From Adiantum capillus-veneris (taxonomy: Eukaryota > Streptophyta > Polypodiopsida > Polypodiales > Pteridaceae), in assembly GCA_014529385.2 (NCBI GenBank), contig CM043959.1, forward strand, positions 12,836,809-12,900,808: 64,000 nucleotides of DNA, read 5' to 3'. Shown here one piece after another: positions 11,071-23,949 of this stretch (position 1 is the stretch's first letter; the number at the start of each line of letters is the position of its first letter). Both the position numbers and the translations under genes were made by a program. The notes beneath the pieces are model-generated. The model made no database searches, had not been told where the DNA came from, and was given only the letters and a program-made list of their open reading frames with translations.

Positions 11071-12838
11071 CGAAGAATGCTTGCATCTTCTTTAGTGTGC
11101 TACTAGAGTGCGGATTGAGCTAGAGGTGATGGAAGCACTCGCTATTGTGCACTACCAGAGTGCAGATCGAGCTTGAGGTGACCAAAGTAGCCATTGAGAG
11201 TTGCATGATATACTCTACTAGCAGCGAAAACATATGCTGGCTTCTCTCTCTCTCTCTCTCCCTCCCTCCTTTGGGTTAGTCAGCCTTGCAAGGAGAGGAT
11301 GGCTCGTGGCCACGGGGATGTAAGATGGCAAGTTCCAATGTTACGATAACAATAGTAATGGAAAAGCTTAGTCATGCTCGTGCACTATATTGTAGCATTG
11401 TGAACGAGTTGCCCGACTAAAGAGCATGTGGACGAGCTACCCGACACACCAAGGGGCGCCTGAGGTTGACGTGAGGGCTGAGAAGCCCTAATGACATGGC
11501 AAGGACCGAGCAATCCTGACATGACATGAATTAATAGGGAGGGGCCTAGGGCAGTGATGAGCCGACAATAACAGGAGCTATGAGACTTGAAGAGGTTGGG
11601 AGGCTTAAGTTGAAAAAATGATTGTAGAGTATGCTATAGATCTAATTGTCTCTTGATGTGCGTAAGCCACAATACTAGGTTTATCCTTCTCTTCTTCTTC
11701 TTCTTCTCTCTCTATTGTACCTAGAGCAATGCACATTGCCCTCAATAAGTTGATCGCTCTGTCTCTCTTGTAGAGAGGTAAAGCCTCATGGATGCATCTT
11801 GAGGTCTTTTGTTGACTTGAGGCCCTCAATAGTAAAGGACTATTGAAACTTAAGCTCACTCACAATTACAAGTTGGGCTGCAAAAAGTTGATCATAGTAG
11901 TGTCAATTTAAGTCTAAAATTTATGTGTAGGTTGTTCCAATTTTTAAAAGAAAGTTTTTTTCAAGCATTGTTGCTAATGCAAAAGGATGTATTCAAGAGG
12001 TTTCATAGAAGTTGTTTTCATGACTAGGAGTAAAATTAGCATGTCCAGGAGGGATGTGGATCAAGATATAGGGCAAGATATTTTGCCCCTCCCCACAAGG
12101 GCATCAATCATGGGAACTCGAGCTATAAAAACGTTTACTAAGGTAGGGTTTCATATGTCCATGATCATGGCTGATTTGTACAGCTTGCAGTGTTGTGATT
12201 AAAAGAAAGGGGTTGTGAATGTGCCCAAAATTGTCACATGTATGATTGCTACATTGCTAATGCAAAAATATTATGTGAAGAGAGATCAAGAGGAAAGATT
12301 AAGATTTTTTCCATGATTGGGAATAATAACAGTCTTTCCATACGGAATGTGGACCAAAAGACACGACAAGATATTTTGTCGATGATTAGAAGTGCCCCTC
12401 CACCTATCCTCCCTTCCATGGATCCATTCCAAGCTTCTTGATTCAAATTATAATTGATATTTTATAGCATTGTGGATGCTTTAGGATAATGAGATTAACT
12501 TTAATCATCATGTCATACCAAACCAAATGTAGTCATTCTGGGAACAAAGATAGTATGTGAATAAAACTTCCTGTTGTTTTTAGAGCTCCAAGGAGTATAC
12601 TTTGTAGTAAATTTTGAAACACGACAAGTTCTACTTTATTGAGTTAGTATTTATAGAAATATCTACTCCAATCTTGGACGTTATCTCAAGTTATGTGTAG
12701 AAGTTTGCACCACCCATTTAGAAAACACTCTTATAAGATAATTGTGGAATGTTGTTAGGAACTTATTTTTACCAATATTTGATTGAAATGCAAGGACTTG
12801 GCTGTCATGGAAGTAGGGCTCAGTGATTTGTCTCTCTT

Positions 12839-12883
<45 letters not shown>

Positions 12884-12960
12884 ACAGACAATAATAAGAG
12901 AGAGAGAGAGGGAGAGAGGGAGACCTTGGAGATCTCAAAATGTGAACCACTTTTGCATTT
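11071..12960. other. No gene seen; low-level internal duplications
   Basis: No conserved protein is readable on either strand. About 50 bp is imperfectly duplicated at 11095-11200 (units around 'actagagtgcggattgagct' and 'accagagtgcagatcgagct'). A diverged duplication with a spacing near 280 bp links about 11965-12110 to about 12245-12400; both units contain 'caagatattttg'. Short (CT)n/(GA)n tracts occur at 11239-11260, 12840-12881 and 12897-12921. Confidence 0.5.
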
Positions 12961-15900
12961 CCCTTTCACTTGTACCTTGGTTATTCATCGCTATTTGCGA
13001 AAGAGGATTTTTGGCTTTCTAAAAGAAGCCTTAGAGGAGAGTTTAGTTGGGCATACTTTCAATGTTTTCAGTGATGATTGAGACCTATCTTAAATATTAA
13101 TTCTTTTTAAATATATTAAATAGATCTTTTTATTTCACCTTTCATTTCACATCCTCACAAGGATTGACTTCTCTTGCAATTATTCTTTTAAAATGCTAAA
13201 GTGAAGCTTCACCTTGCATAATTCTAGTAAATTTCTAAAAACACACACACACACACACACACTTTGGTACAGCAAGCTGACCATAGCTACACACACATAC
13301 ACTCACACACACTCACTTGGAAAAACTAAGCTGCTACCCGGTGCTATTTTTTGAGTTGTGGCTGTAAGGGACTCTACTTATGCTTTACATGTTAAATTAC
13401 TGTCTTAAGGCTGTGGTTGCTCTAGCACCTTATCTAGAGGGAGTTGTTGACTATACTCAGAATCACTGTATCATCCAATTTTTTGAGCTCGAGGGGTTAA
13501 ATTGAGTTGCTGCCTTATAAGAGATAACCTTGTCACATCCGCTGACCATAGTATACCTATCCATAGCCTAAAGATTAAAAAAAAAACTCGGAATTGGTAC
13601 TGCTAACCTACTTTTTGCATGGTTGAGTAAAATACTACCCTATGGGTGTCACCTCTTACCCTGGCTCCTACCAAATTCACTTAAAAACCCTCTTAACCCT
13701 TACCTGGCGTGTGTGGTGTTTCTTTTCGAGGCATTTCGGTATCATTGTGTCGCAACGTGCATAACACTTGCTCTGCTAATCGAGCTGGAATTTGGAGTTA
13801 CCTGGCTCGAGGTCTCTGCCTACCTCACATGGAGAGATGTGTAGCTGTTATGGAGGAGTGATTCTTGGCCGATATAGCACCCCCGCATATGAGTACCTTT
13901 TTGGCAAACCTTCCTGCCTCCTCTACCATATAAGGTGAGGGGCTCTTCCCCTCACTTAGACGAGGTCTTGGTATTTACTTTCTTGGTGTGGAGGATAGTC
14001 TGCAAGACTAGTGGATGATTGGCTCTGTAGTAACTACCCCTCTTTTCGCTGCTACTGTGCTGACTGTTGAAGGACTTCTACTTCAAGGTTTTTTTATTCA
14101 CTATCTGTAGGGCTTACTTTGCAATTTTTTCACATTTACCACTATTCCATAACACGAGTCTCTTTCTGTTGACATATAAAAGATGGATGGTTTTTCATTA
14201 TGATAATTACGGTTGATGAAGTTACATTCAAGAAGAAAAAGGAGGAGTTAATACTAGATAATTTGGCCTGTTCTAATTGGGCCTAGGTGATATTGTAATA
14301 TGGGGGATACTGCTTCTTGCCCTTACCTTGGAAATTTGACTGCAAACAGGGATGCTCTATGTCCTTTTTGATTGCTGAAGGCAAAGAGATAATATTTTTT
14401 GCTACTGATATTTTGCTCGCATTATTATAACTATTGCAGTAGGACTTGGGAAACTACTTGCTCATTGGTAACTGGAAGCACAAAATGGGATCTTTTCTGT
14501 AAACTTATATGGCATGCTTGTTGGATTTGTTTTACCTACAAACAGGGATTTGTTGGCATTGGCTATCTGGCTAGGATTTGACCATTTTTTCATACATAAA
14601 ACACTCTAATTTATCTGGCTCTTAGGGGTACTGCCTTAAAATGTATGTAGGCTTTGATGTGACTTCTCGGTCTTAGGTTTCATTGAATCTGATGCATGGT
14701 ATGGCTGGTCACTATTTGGCCCTGACTTTTAGGATTGCTAGGTTGATTCCTCATCTGGTTGGTTGAGGAAGGTACTCATGCTGACTGCCTTGATACTCAA
14801 ATAATTGTCGACAAGATATTTGATGATATGTACTTGATGATTAACTTGCTGGTCTTTTCTGGTTTGGCTCCCATTTTCTGGTACAGTTTTGTTCACATCA
14901 GTATAGATTGTTGTTTGGCTTCTTGACTGATCCTCTGCTATTGAGCTGGAATATGACATCTAACACTATTTTAAAAGAACCAGATGGTGAGCATATGGGT
15001 TGATTGCCTGGTGGTGGTGCTGGCTATGCATAGTTTTTTTGGTTACTGAAATGCTGCCATATTTTGTTAAAACTAGTAACAAAAATTGCAAAAAATATTG
15101 ATCTGGCCTGGTCTAACTGATTTTTGCACATACCTTGTTTCTTCAGCCTAATCTTGGGTGATAGCCGTATCTGTTTTGACACTATATAGATCTTCAGGTT
15201 GTATTTTGGCTGCCATTTTTTGGTACAATTATGCCCACATCAATATGGAATGCAGTTTAGCCTCTCTACCTGTTAGTTATGTAAAAAAAAAAGGGGGGGG
15301 GGGGGGGAGCTTGTACTTGGCCTGGTCTAGCTGGTCATACTTGGAAGTTACATATTCAGGCTTAATCTAAAGGAACATTGCAAAAGGGTACACTGGTTTT
15401 TTCTGCCATTTTCTGGTTTAGATTGGTTCACATCAGTATATGACGGTGTTTGGGCTTCTTTTCTGGTACTGGCTGATCCTCTGCTACTGGGCTGAAGTAT
15501 AGCAGATACAAGTAGATTCTCGATACAAGTGTTGCTCGATATTTTAATTTTTGGCAGTTACTCGAGCTTACTTTATGGTTGCTTTTTTGAGTATGGCATA
15601 CTGAATCCTACTTTGATCTACTGCTCTGTTTTTTGACTGGTTTATTTACATATTTTTACTGGTTAGAAGGAGTGATTACCAAGATTGTTATAACACAACC
15701 TAATTTAACCTATCTGCTGGCTTTGGATGGCCTTTACTGGCAGTTTTGATGATCTCAACCTGAAGCAAATTTATAACGGATACCTTGTTTGGTTATTGAT
15801 TGCTCTGATTTATGGCAAAAGTTAAAACAAATGGAGTAACTCTAGCAGGAATATGATGCTAGAAAATCCTTGGTACTGTATTATACAAGACAGTAGCTGG

Positions 15901-16425
15901 TCTAATAATTTTTAAGTTTGACATGGATAACAACTGATAGATTCTTTGAAGCCTGCCATACGTAGCCAAGTCTAACATATCTGTTGTCTTGACTATATGG
16001 ATGCAGGTGAGAATTCTATCTTGGCTTAAAGAGGTTTAGCTTGCTGCAGTCCGACTTTGGAAGCATTTGATGATGCAATTGGGATAGTTTTTGATACCTT
16101 TGTACAAACTCCTTTGGAATGATACTTCATTCTTACTATATTGTACAGTTTTGATTCAAAGATTGAATTGTTTCTGTACATATCTTTGCCTTGACATCTT
16201 TAGCCAATCGTCTTTTTGAACATCTTGTTCAATTGGTGTGTTATTTATTTAGTTTAACGGCTATACACACACATACATTAATGAGAAAACCATGAAAAAT
16301 TAGTCGCTTTATAAGAGAGACATTCTCAAACAATACTCCACCTTATATAATTGAGGTTAAACTCAACCTAATGATTTTATCACTTTCTTATTGTTTTAGA
16401 AAGCTACTATGACCCTTTCACTTGT
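12961..16425 (-). repeat. D-family repeat, long inverted copy (about 3.4 kb)
   Basis: The right end (16255-16425), read on the minus strand, matches the left end of two shorter copies at 26205 and 28115: CAAGTGAAAGGGTCA, then AAGAAAGTGATAAAATCATT and TTAGGTTGAGTT. The left end (13021-13078 and 13110-13245), read on the minus strand, matches the right ends of those copies (GTGAAGCTTCACTTTAGCAT, TGAAATGAAAGGTGAAAT, and an end reading CTAAGGCTTCTTTT). The unit is bounded by a 13-bp direct match ccctttcacttgt at 12961 and 16413. The interior has no ORF but contains diverged internal repeats. Class is undecided: a non-autonomous DNA element or a decayed LTR-type unit would both fit. Confidence 0.5.
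14870..15510 (+). repeat. Diverged internal repeats inside the long D copy
   Basis: A unit starting near 'ttttctggtacag' and containing 'ttcacatcagtata' and 'ctgatcctctgctattg' occurs at about 14872-14951, in weaker form at 15213-15267 and again at 15409-15510. Spacing is irregular (about 340 and 195 bp). No protein is encoded. Confidence 0.5.
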
Positions 16426-16573
16426 TTAGGTTAGTAAGGTAGTAGAGATACAAAGAGAGCCGAGTCTTACCAAACACGAGCAAAACATTCCGAGCAAGCC
16501 AAAAAGCGAGTGAGTTCTTGTAACATTATTTGAGGAACATTATACAATGACTCCCCCGCATAGCTACACACAC

Positions 16574-16681
<108 letters not shown>

Positions 16682-17140
16682 CATGGTAAAGCATTAAATA
16701 CCACTAGTAAAACGGCGCCGACGGCATGGCCCCTCTTACCTTCAAGCCTCTTGCTCTTGAAAAATTTCATAAAAACAAATCAAGAAAATTAATCTCTCTC
16801 TCTCTCTCTCTCTCTCTCTAGGATATAGGAGGCACAAATTACAGAGTCCCCAATGGTTGTTGTTGAGCGAAATTTGTAGCCGATGCAGAGGGTCCATTAC
16901 CTTGTCCGTGATTTCCCCTAGAGAAATTCAAGCTTTGGCTCTGCAAGTGGACCTTTGACACACACATTTACACGAAAATGTGAATCTATATATGCGTGTG
17001 CACACACAAACACACAAAGATCACCTTGAAATCACATGAAGTTGTTGGCCTTTTGATTTCTTGAGAAGATTTTGTTTGTCCACGCGGCATGCTCTTCTTC
17101 CACTAAACGAATCACTGCAGCTTGACATGCACCCATCTGT

Positions 17141-17413
<273 letters not shown>

Positions 17414-17689
17414 CTATCCTTAGTTTTTGATGATAGAGAAGGTAGACATAACACACTTCACTATGGATAGACATTGCAAGCAATGATTCAATTATAGGAT
17501 CAATGCAAGCAAAGTCCAGGTCCTCACTGTAATGGCACATAACATGAAGACCAACCAAATGTGGTTTTGTGGTGCTATGTGGTTGTTGTCGATGTCCCTT
17601 ACAATAGCACATGGAAATTGTCCATTGCATGGAATAACATTGCAAAATGATCCAAGCACCAGGTATTGAAAGTGTGTAAGGACTACATG

Positions 17690-18427
17690 CAGTTAGGAGT
17701 TGGGGGATGGACCTTGCTCCCTCTCACCTCTCTGTTTTCATCGATGGGTTGTGTACCCCTAGATAGAAAGCTTATCGAGAACCTACTGCGCTCTTTCCCT
17801 CCATGTTTGCTTGTGTAGTGGATATTACAGCTTTCTTAGGGATACGCTGCTAATTACATTTGGAGAGATATCCTCGCTTCGCATTTGCCAAAAATAGCCC
17901 AAAGCTACTTGGCCAAGTTGGGCATATCCCATAACCAATGCATTCCAAGAGACAACATCCTAGATAGGAAGCTCCTCAAGCACTTTTTATGTTTTACAAA
18001 GCACACCGTATTTGGCATACATATCGACCAAGGCAGTGCGCTCTTCCCCTCCATGTTCACTTGTGTAGTGAATATTACTGCTTTCTTGGCACTACTTTGT
18101 TGATTGCATTTGGAGAGACAACCTCACTTGGCTTCCACCAAAAACAACCCGAAGATTCTTGGCCAAGGACTTGTTGCGCTCTTCCCCTCCATGTTTGTAT
18201 ATCCTGTGGATATTGTTGCTTTCTTGGGACTGCTTTATTGAATGCACTTGGCATCCACCAAAAGACACCCTCACTTGGCATCCACCAAAAATAGCCCAAA
18301 GCTTCTTCGCCAAGTTGGGCATATCCCACAGCTAGTGCATTCCAAGAGACAACATCCCGAATAGGAATCTCCTCAAGCTTTTTGTGCTTTATTGAAAGTG
18401 CACCACATTTGGCATACATGTCGACCA
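17690..18427 (-). pseudogene. PPR-type tandem units, pseudogene (3' part, cut by Copia-1)
   Basis: The minus strand reads M-V-D-M-Y-A-K-C-G at the Copia-1 junction, then E-E-I-P-I-R-D-V-V-S-W-N-A-L and G-Y-A-Q-L-G, the signature of plant PLS-class pentatricopeptide repeat proteins, which bind organellar RNA. The unit is repeated about three times with small indels (junctions near 18030, 18170 and 18290), each containing the nucleotide string 'gcgctcttcccctccatgtt' or a close variant. Stops and shifts break all units. The upstream part lies at 23950-24345 beyond Copia-1. Confidence 0.7.
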
Positions 18428-19181
18428 TGTTAGGAAATAAGACGTAGCTAAATAGATAATTGAGTAGATTACTTAATGGAGAGAGACATATTTATATACA
18501 CGAGATTCTAGAGTAGAGAGAGAGAGGGAGAGAGAGAGAGAGAGTACACACGATATACGTGGTTCACCCAATGTGGGCTACGTCCACGGGAAAACAGCCA
18601 CTCAATGGCTTTAGTACTTCAAAACAAGAAGTAGTTTACAAAGGGATTATACCCTTAATGGAGCTCCCGCCTTGCTTCACTCTCACCACCTCACACTCAC
18701 CTTGTTGCATCAACTTCACACTATGAAATGTGTGTAGAAATGGCCTCCTTTTATAGGCCAAAAGGGCTGCCCTCTCTTATGAGAGACAGCCATGTGTAGC
18801 CGCCCTTGTGCGAATAAGTCGAAATCGGACCCTCCAATCCGCCCATGTGTGGCCGCCCTTGAGAAGACAAGTCCGCTTTTGAATTCGGCCATCGGCCATT
18901 GGCCATTGACTTCCGACCACCGGCCACCGGCCAGCCGACCGGTTGTTTTCTGACCACTTTCCGTCGCCGTCCGGCCATAATATTCTGGCGAAAAAAAAAG
19001 TCTCGGGGGCCTCCGCCCCCGAGGCCTTTATAGTTGCCCCTGATTCTTGTCCGTGAAAATTTTGGTTTCCGGTGAGTGATTTTCCTTTACGCACGATGGC
19101 TTCTCCTCATAATGGGGGCCTTACAAATGTGCGCTTTTACCACAGAAAATTACAAGGGTAAATCAAGCTCCATACTTAACA
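18428..19181 (-). repeat. Copia-1 3' LTR (754 bp)
   Basis: It runs from TGTTAGG to CTTAACA, a TG...CA structure with inverted ends. Minus-strand TATAAAA lies at 18749-18755. The GA tract here is short (about 18515-18544). It retains a 41-bp stretch (within about 18690-18740) missing from the other LTR. Confidence 0.95.
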
Positions 19182-19200
19182 ATCTCCCACTTGGAGACTG
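19182..19200 (-). promoter_or_regulatory. Polypurine tract of Copia-1
   Basis: The minus strand reads CCAAGTGGGAGAT directly before the 3' LTR (TGTTAAG...). AAGTGGGAGAT is the usual plus-strand primer of plant copia elements. Confidence 0.85.
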
Positions 19201-19241
19201 ATCTCCAAACCAAACCTGTGACTGCTTTCCATTCTGGCTTC

Positions 19242-22200
19242 TTATCCTTGAATGCCGATTGAAGATGAGCAAAAGCTCAACTTCTCCTTGTTGACCACCT
19301 TTGTAAACATGTCTGCAGGATTTTCACTTGTATGCACCTTTCCTAGCTTTAATTGTCCCTCTTCCAAAAGAGTGCGTATGAAGTGATATCTCACCTCAAT
19401 GTGCTTTGTCCTTGAATGAAAGGCTTAGTTCTTCACAAGATGGATAGCGCTTTGGCTATCACTGTACAAGGCACAATTGTCTTGTTTGAATCCAAGCTCT
19501 TCTAAGAATCTGTGAAGCCACAGAATTTCTTTGCTTGCCTCCGTCATTGCTACATACTCTGCTTCCGTGGTAGAAAGTGAAACCACTTTCTGCAGCTTTG
19601 AAGCCCAGGTTACTGCTGTGCCTCCAACCGTGAACACATAGCCAGTAGTGCTCCTTCGAGTATCTTTGTCACCTGCCATATCTGCATCAGCATACCCTTC
19701 TAGAAAAATATCAGTTCCTCCAAAATACAAAGCATTTGTTGTTGTCCCTTTTAGATACCTAAGTATCCACTTCACAGCTTGCCAATGCTCTTTACCTGGG
19801 TTGTCCATGAACCTACTCACAACTCCCACTGCATGTGCAATGTCTGGCCTTGTCCAGACCATAGCATACATTAGAGAACCTACCGCTGTAGCATATGGAA
19901 CTTTAGACATATAGGCTATCTCCTCTTGTGTCTTTGGACACATATCCTTCGTTAGTTTAAAATGACCAGCCAAAGGTGTCGAAACTGGTTTTGCATTTTG
20001 CATTGCAAATCTTTCTAGTACCTTCTTGATGTAATCTTCTTGAGATAGCTTTATTGTCTTCTTCGTTCTGTCCCTTGATATTTTCATACCAAGTATCCTC
20101 TTTGCAGCACCTAAATCTTTCATTGAAAAAGATTTGGACAGCTCCTCTTTTAGGTCTTTGATGTCCTGCATGTTAGCACTTGCAATCAACATGTCATCAA
20201 CATACAACATTAGGATGATGAATTTCCCATCTCCCAAATTCTCCGTGTAGACGCAGTGATCCGAGTTGCATCTTGTGAATCCATGATCCAACATCCATCG
20301 ATCAAACTTCAAGTACCATTGCCTTGATGCTTGCTTTAAACCATACAAGCTCTTCTTTAATCTGCAAACCATTTTCTCCTTACCTTTTACTTCATACCCC
20401 TTTGGTTGAAGCATGTAGATTTCCTCCTCTAAGTCATCGTGAGGGAATGCCGTATTTACATCCATTTGCTCAAGATTTAGATTATGAGCAGCCACAAGGC
20501 TTAAGACAAGCCTAATTGAGTTCATTTTTACAACAGGAGAAAATATTTCATTGAAGTTAATACCTTTCTTATGAGAAAAACCTTTTACCACAAGCTTAGA
20601 CTTGTACCTTTTCTTCCCACCTTCTTCTTCCTTTAGCTTGTACACCCATTTGTTTTGAAGTGCCCGCTTACCTTTAGGCAATTCAACCAACTCCCATGTT
20701 TGGTTGCGATGTAGTGAGTCCATCTCCACTTGCATGCTCTTCGTCCATTCTTCTTTGGATTCATGTTGCATAGCTTCTTCATATGATTCCGGCTCTCCAG
20801 AATCTGAGATCAAGAGATGGTTGAAGGAAGGAACAAACCTTTCTGGAGGTCTACTTGCTCTTGTAGATCTTCGGGGAATAGGTTGAGGCTCCTCATTTGG
20901 TTGACGTTGTTGCACATTGTCACCGTTTGCAGTCCTTGAGTCTTCACCGTCCTCAAGCTCCATGTACTCATCACCTGTTTCTTTTGTTTGTTTTCTTTCC
21001 AAGTAATCTTTGTACATCTTTTGTTCGTTAAAAATTACATCCCTACTCCTTAAGATTTTACCATCTTCAGGATTCCATAGGCGATACCCAAAGTCTCCTT
21101 CTCCATAGCCAATGAAGAAACACTTTTTGGACTTTGCATCTAACTTTGATCTTAGGCTTCTATCTATGTGCATGAAAGCCTCACACCCAAACACTTTGAG
21201 AAATGCATAATTCACTGGTTTACCTGTCCATGCCTCTTCTGGAATTCCCCCATCCAATGCCGTTGAGGGTGACCGATTGATTAAGTACACAGACGTACTT
21301 ACAGCTTTCGCCCAAAGCTCAAGCGGTAGGCCTGCATGTAGCCGCATGCTTCGTGCTCGTTCCATGATTGTCCTGTTCATCCTTTCCAAAATCCCATTTT
21401 GTTGAGGTGTCCTTGGGGTTGTCCTTTGCCTCCGAATGCCATTGCTAGCACAAAAGCTTTCAAAAGCTTGGCTGCAATATTCGCCTCCATTGTCGGATCT
21501 GAGGCATTTAACCTTGGTACCTGTTTCATTCTCCACAAAGGCTTTCCACCTTTGAAATATGGAAAATACATCGGATTTATTCTTCATGACATAAACCCAT
21601 GTTTTTTTAGTCGCATTGTCTATGAATGTTACATAGTACAATGAGCCACCAAGTGATGGTGTACTTGCAGGACCCCAAACATCAGAATGAACCAACTCAA
21701 GTTATTTATTTTTTCTTTCATTTCCTGATTTTTGAAATTTTACCCTCTTTTGTTTACCATAAACACAATCTTCACAGAACTCTAAGTCCACTTCTTTCAA
21801 ACCTGGTAGAAGCTTCTTTGTTTGAAGGATTTGCATTCCTTTGGCACTCATATGCCCAAGTCGGTAGTGCCACACCGCATTGTCAACTTCTGTAGTTGCT
21901 GCACAAGCTGAAGGTTGCGTGCTAACAGTAAACAAGTAAAGTGTACCGACTTTTTCACCCTTGGCAACCACCAAAGATCCCTTTGAGATCTTCCACCATT
22001 TGTTTCAGAATGCAATGTTGTGACCTTCATCGTCCAATTGTCCTGTAGAGATCAAATTTTTGCGAAGAGAAGGAACATGCCTAACATCTTTAAGCTTCCA
22101 TTCATTTCCGTTAGCAGTTTTGACAGAAACTGTACCTTTGCCGACAATCTCACAAGCTTCATCATCTCCCAAGTATACATACCCAAAATTACCTTTGGTG

Positions 22201-22850
22201 TAGTCTTGGAAATGTTGCTTGTGTGGTGTCGCATGGAATGAAGCCCCGGAATCTACTATCGAGGAATTAGGAACATTGTCTAATGAGAGAATTAGAGCAT
22301 CTTGCTCTACTTTACCTGCCACATTGGCCTCCGATGTTGGCTTGTTGGCTTGAGACTCTGTCTCCTTCTTCTTCTTGGACCGGCAATCCTTCTTGACGTG
22401 GCCCTTCTTGCCGCAGTTCCAACATTCAAGAACTGACTTTGTGTGTGACTTGCTCCGCCTTGAGCGATCACGACCCTTTTGGTTTTTGAACCTCTCCTTA
22501 AGCCTTCCTCTTGTTTCCAGTGATAGTGCAGCACTTGATGATTCTCCTGTGCTTCTCCTTCGCATTTCCTCGCTTAGGAGAACACCCACAACATCATCAA
22601 ACTTAAGAGTATTTGTGCTAGAGATAGAATTACTTACAGCCATCACAAGGCTGTCCCAACTATTTGGTAGAGATGATAGTATAAGGAGAGCTCGCACTTC
22701 GTCATTGAAATTGATTTTCACTGGTCGAAGTTGACTTATGTTTGTGTTAAAGTCATTTAGGTGTTCTGCAACTGAACCATTCTCTGCCATCTTTAGATTG
22801 AACAAGCGCTTCATAAGAAATACCTTATTGGATCTCGTAGAAGTCGTCAA
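19242..22850 (-). pseudogene. Copia-1 gag C-terminus/PR/IN/RT/RNase H polyprotein
   Basis: One reading frame of 1,203 codons runs from 22850 to the natural stop at 19242. It is broken only by in-frame stops at 22005-22007 (TGA), 21702-21704 (TAA) and 19425-19427 (TAA). Residues count from 22850. The CCHC knuckle CWNCGKKGHVKKDC is at 143-156 and the protease D-S-G-A at 200-203. The GAG-pre-integrase/zinc domain has L-G-H-M-S-A-K-G-M and C-E-D-C. Integrase shows H-S-D-V-W-G-P, S-D-N-G-G-E-Y and the acidic L-E-R-M-N-R. RT has M-D-V-N-T-A-F and L-Y-V-D-D-M-L-I. RNase H has D-A-D-M-A-G-D, T-T-E-A-E-Y and D-S-Q-S-A-I. Confidence 0.95.
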
Positions 22851-23121
22851 GTGACTTCATCAAGTCCTCCGTGGTCTTCATCTCCGAAACATTGAAGGCC
22901 ACCGTTGACGCCAAGCTTAACCGGATTGTTCCCAGTGCCTTTCGATCAAGGACAATCCATGCTTCATCTACCATTGTTGCGGGCTTCTTCGCAAGACCGC
23001 CCAGTGGCAAATAGAGGTCCTTCTGGTAGAGATAGTCTTCAATCTGCATCTTCCAATGTTGGTAGTTTTTGCCGTTGAACTTCTCAATCTTGAGCTTCCC
23101 TTCCTCCACCATAACTCCCAC
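22825..23121 (-). pseudogene. Copia-1 gag N-terminal part
   Basis: The 98-residue piece starts M-G-V-M-V-E-E-G-K-L and contains F-N-G-K-N-Y-Q-H-W-K-M-Q-I-E-D-Y-L, the start of the copia capsid domain. It ends L-D-D-F-Y-E-I-Q and is out of frame with the next piece, whose start overlaps it at 22825-22850. One small indel therefore separates the two halves of the capsid domain. Confidence 0.9.
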
Positions 23122-23167
23122 TCAATTCAAGGAATCCTTTCCTTGAGATAATTTAGCTACGAGCAAA

Positions 23168-23183
23168 CCTTGCTCTGATACCA
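23168..23183 (-). promoter_or_regulatory. Primer-binding site of Copia-1
   Basis: The minus strand reads TGGTATCAGAGCAAGG, the tRNA-iMet-complementary site common in plant copia elements, two bases inside the 5' LTR. Confidence 0.9.
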
Positions 23184-23185
23184 GT

Positions 23186-23284
23186 TGTTAGGAAATAAGA
23201 CGTAGCTAAATAGATAATTGAGTAGATTACTTAATGGAGAGAGACAGATTTATATACACGAGATTATAGAGTAGAGTAGAGTAG

Positions 23285-23363
<79 letters not shown>

Positions 23364-23949
23364 CACGATATACGTGGTTCACCCAATGTGGGCTACGTCC
23401 ACGGGAAAGCAGCCACTCAATGGCTTTAGTACTTCAATACAAGAAGTAGTTTACAAAGGGATTATACCCTTAATGGAGCTCCCGCCTTGCTTCACTCTCA
23501 CCACCTCACAGAAATGGCCTCCTTTTATAGGCCAAAAGGGTTGCCCTCTCTTATGAGAGATAGCCATGTGTAGCCGCCCTTGTGCGAATAAGTCGAAATC
23601 GGACCCTCCAATCCGCCCATGTGTGGCCGCCCTTGAGAAGACAAGTCCGCTTTTGAATTCGGCCACCGGCCACCGGCCATTGACTTCCGACCACCGGCCA
23701 ACCGACCGGTTGTTTTCTGACCACTTTCCGGCCGCCGTCCGGCCATAATATTCCGGCGAAAAAAAAAGTCTCGGGGGCCTCCGCCCCCAAGGCCTTTAAA
23801 GTTGCCCCTGATTCTTGTTCGTAAAAATTTTGGTTTTCGGTTAGTGATTTTCCTTCACGCACGATGGCTTCTCCTCATAATGGGGGCCTTATAAATGTGC
23901 GCTTTTACCACAGAAAATTACAAGGGTAAATCAGGCTCCATACTTAACA
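23186..23949 (-). repeat. Copia-1 5' LTR (764 bp) with promoter
   Basis: This has the same termini as the 3' LTR. A clean plant TATA box (TATAAAAGG, minus strand, 23522-23529) puts the transcript start about 30 bp downstream. Relative to the 3' LTR it has an expanded GA tract (23283-23359), a preceding tetrad of 'gagta' units, the 41-bp deletion and a 7-bp deletion in the GC-rich 'ccaccggcc' region. Confidence 0.95.

Larger units (their letters stand above)
18428..23949 (-). mobile_element. Ty1/copia retrotransposon 'Copia-1', structurally complete
   Basis: The element is 5,522 bp, flanked by the 5-bp duplication GACCA (18423-18427 and 23950-23954). It has two LTRs, a primer-binding site, a polypurine tract and the copia order gag-PR-IN-RT-RNase H on the minus strand. 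It is inactivated by one frameshift in gag and three in-frame stops in pol. Aligning the LTRs by eye shows about 20 substitutions over roughly 650 comparable bases (about 3%), plus indels, so it is not a very recent insertion. Confidence 0.95.

Noticed and set aside
13623-13844. 73-residue plus-strand ORF as a small membrane protein gene
   Set aside because: It lies inside the D-family repeat, is isolated, and shows no family signature or gene context.
19425-22007. In-frame stops in Copia-1 as programmed recoding or RNA editing
   Set aside because: Stops are of two types at unrelated positions, gag also has a frameshift, and LTRs have diverged by about 3%, so ordinary decay is enough.
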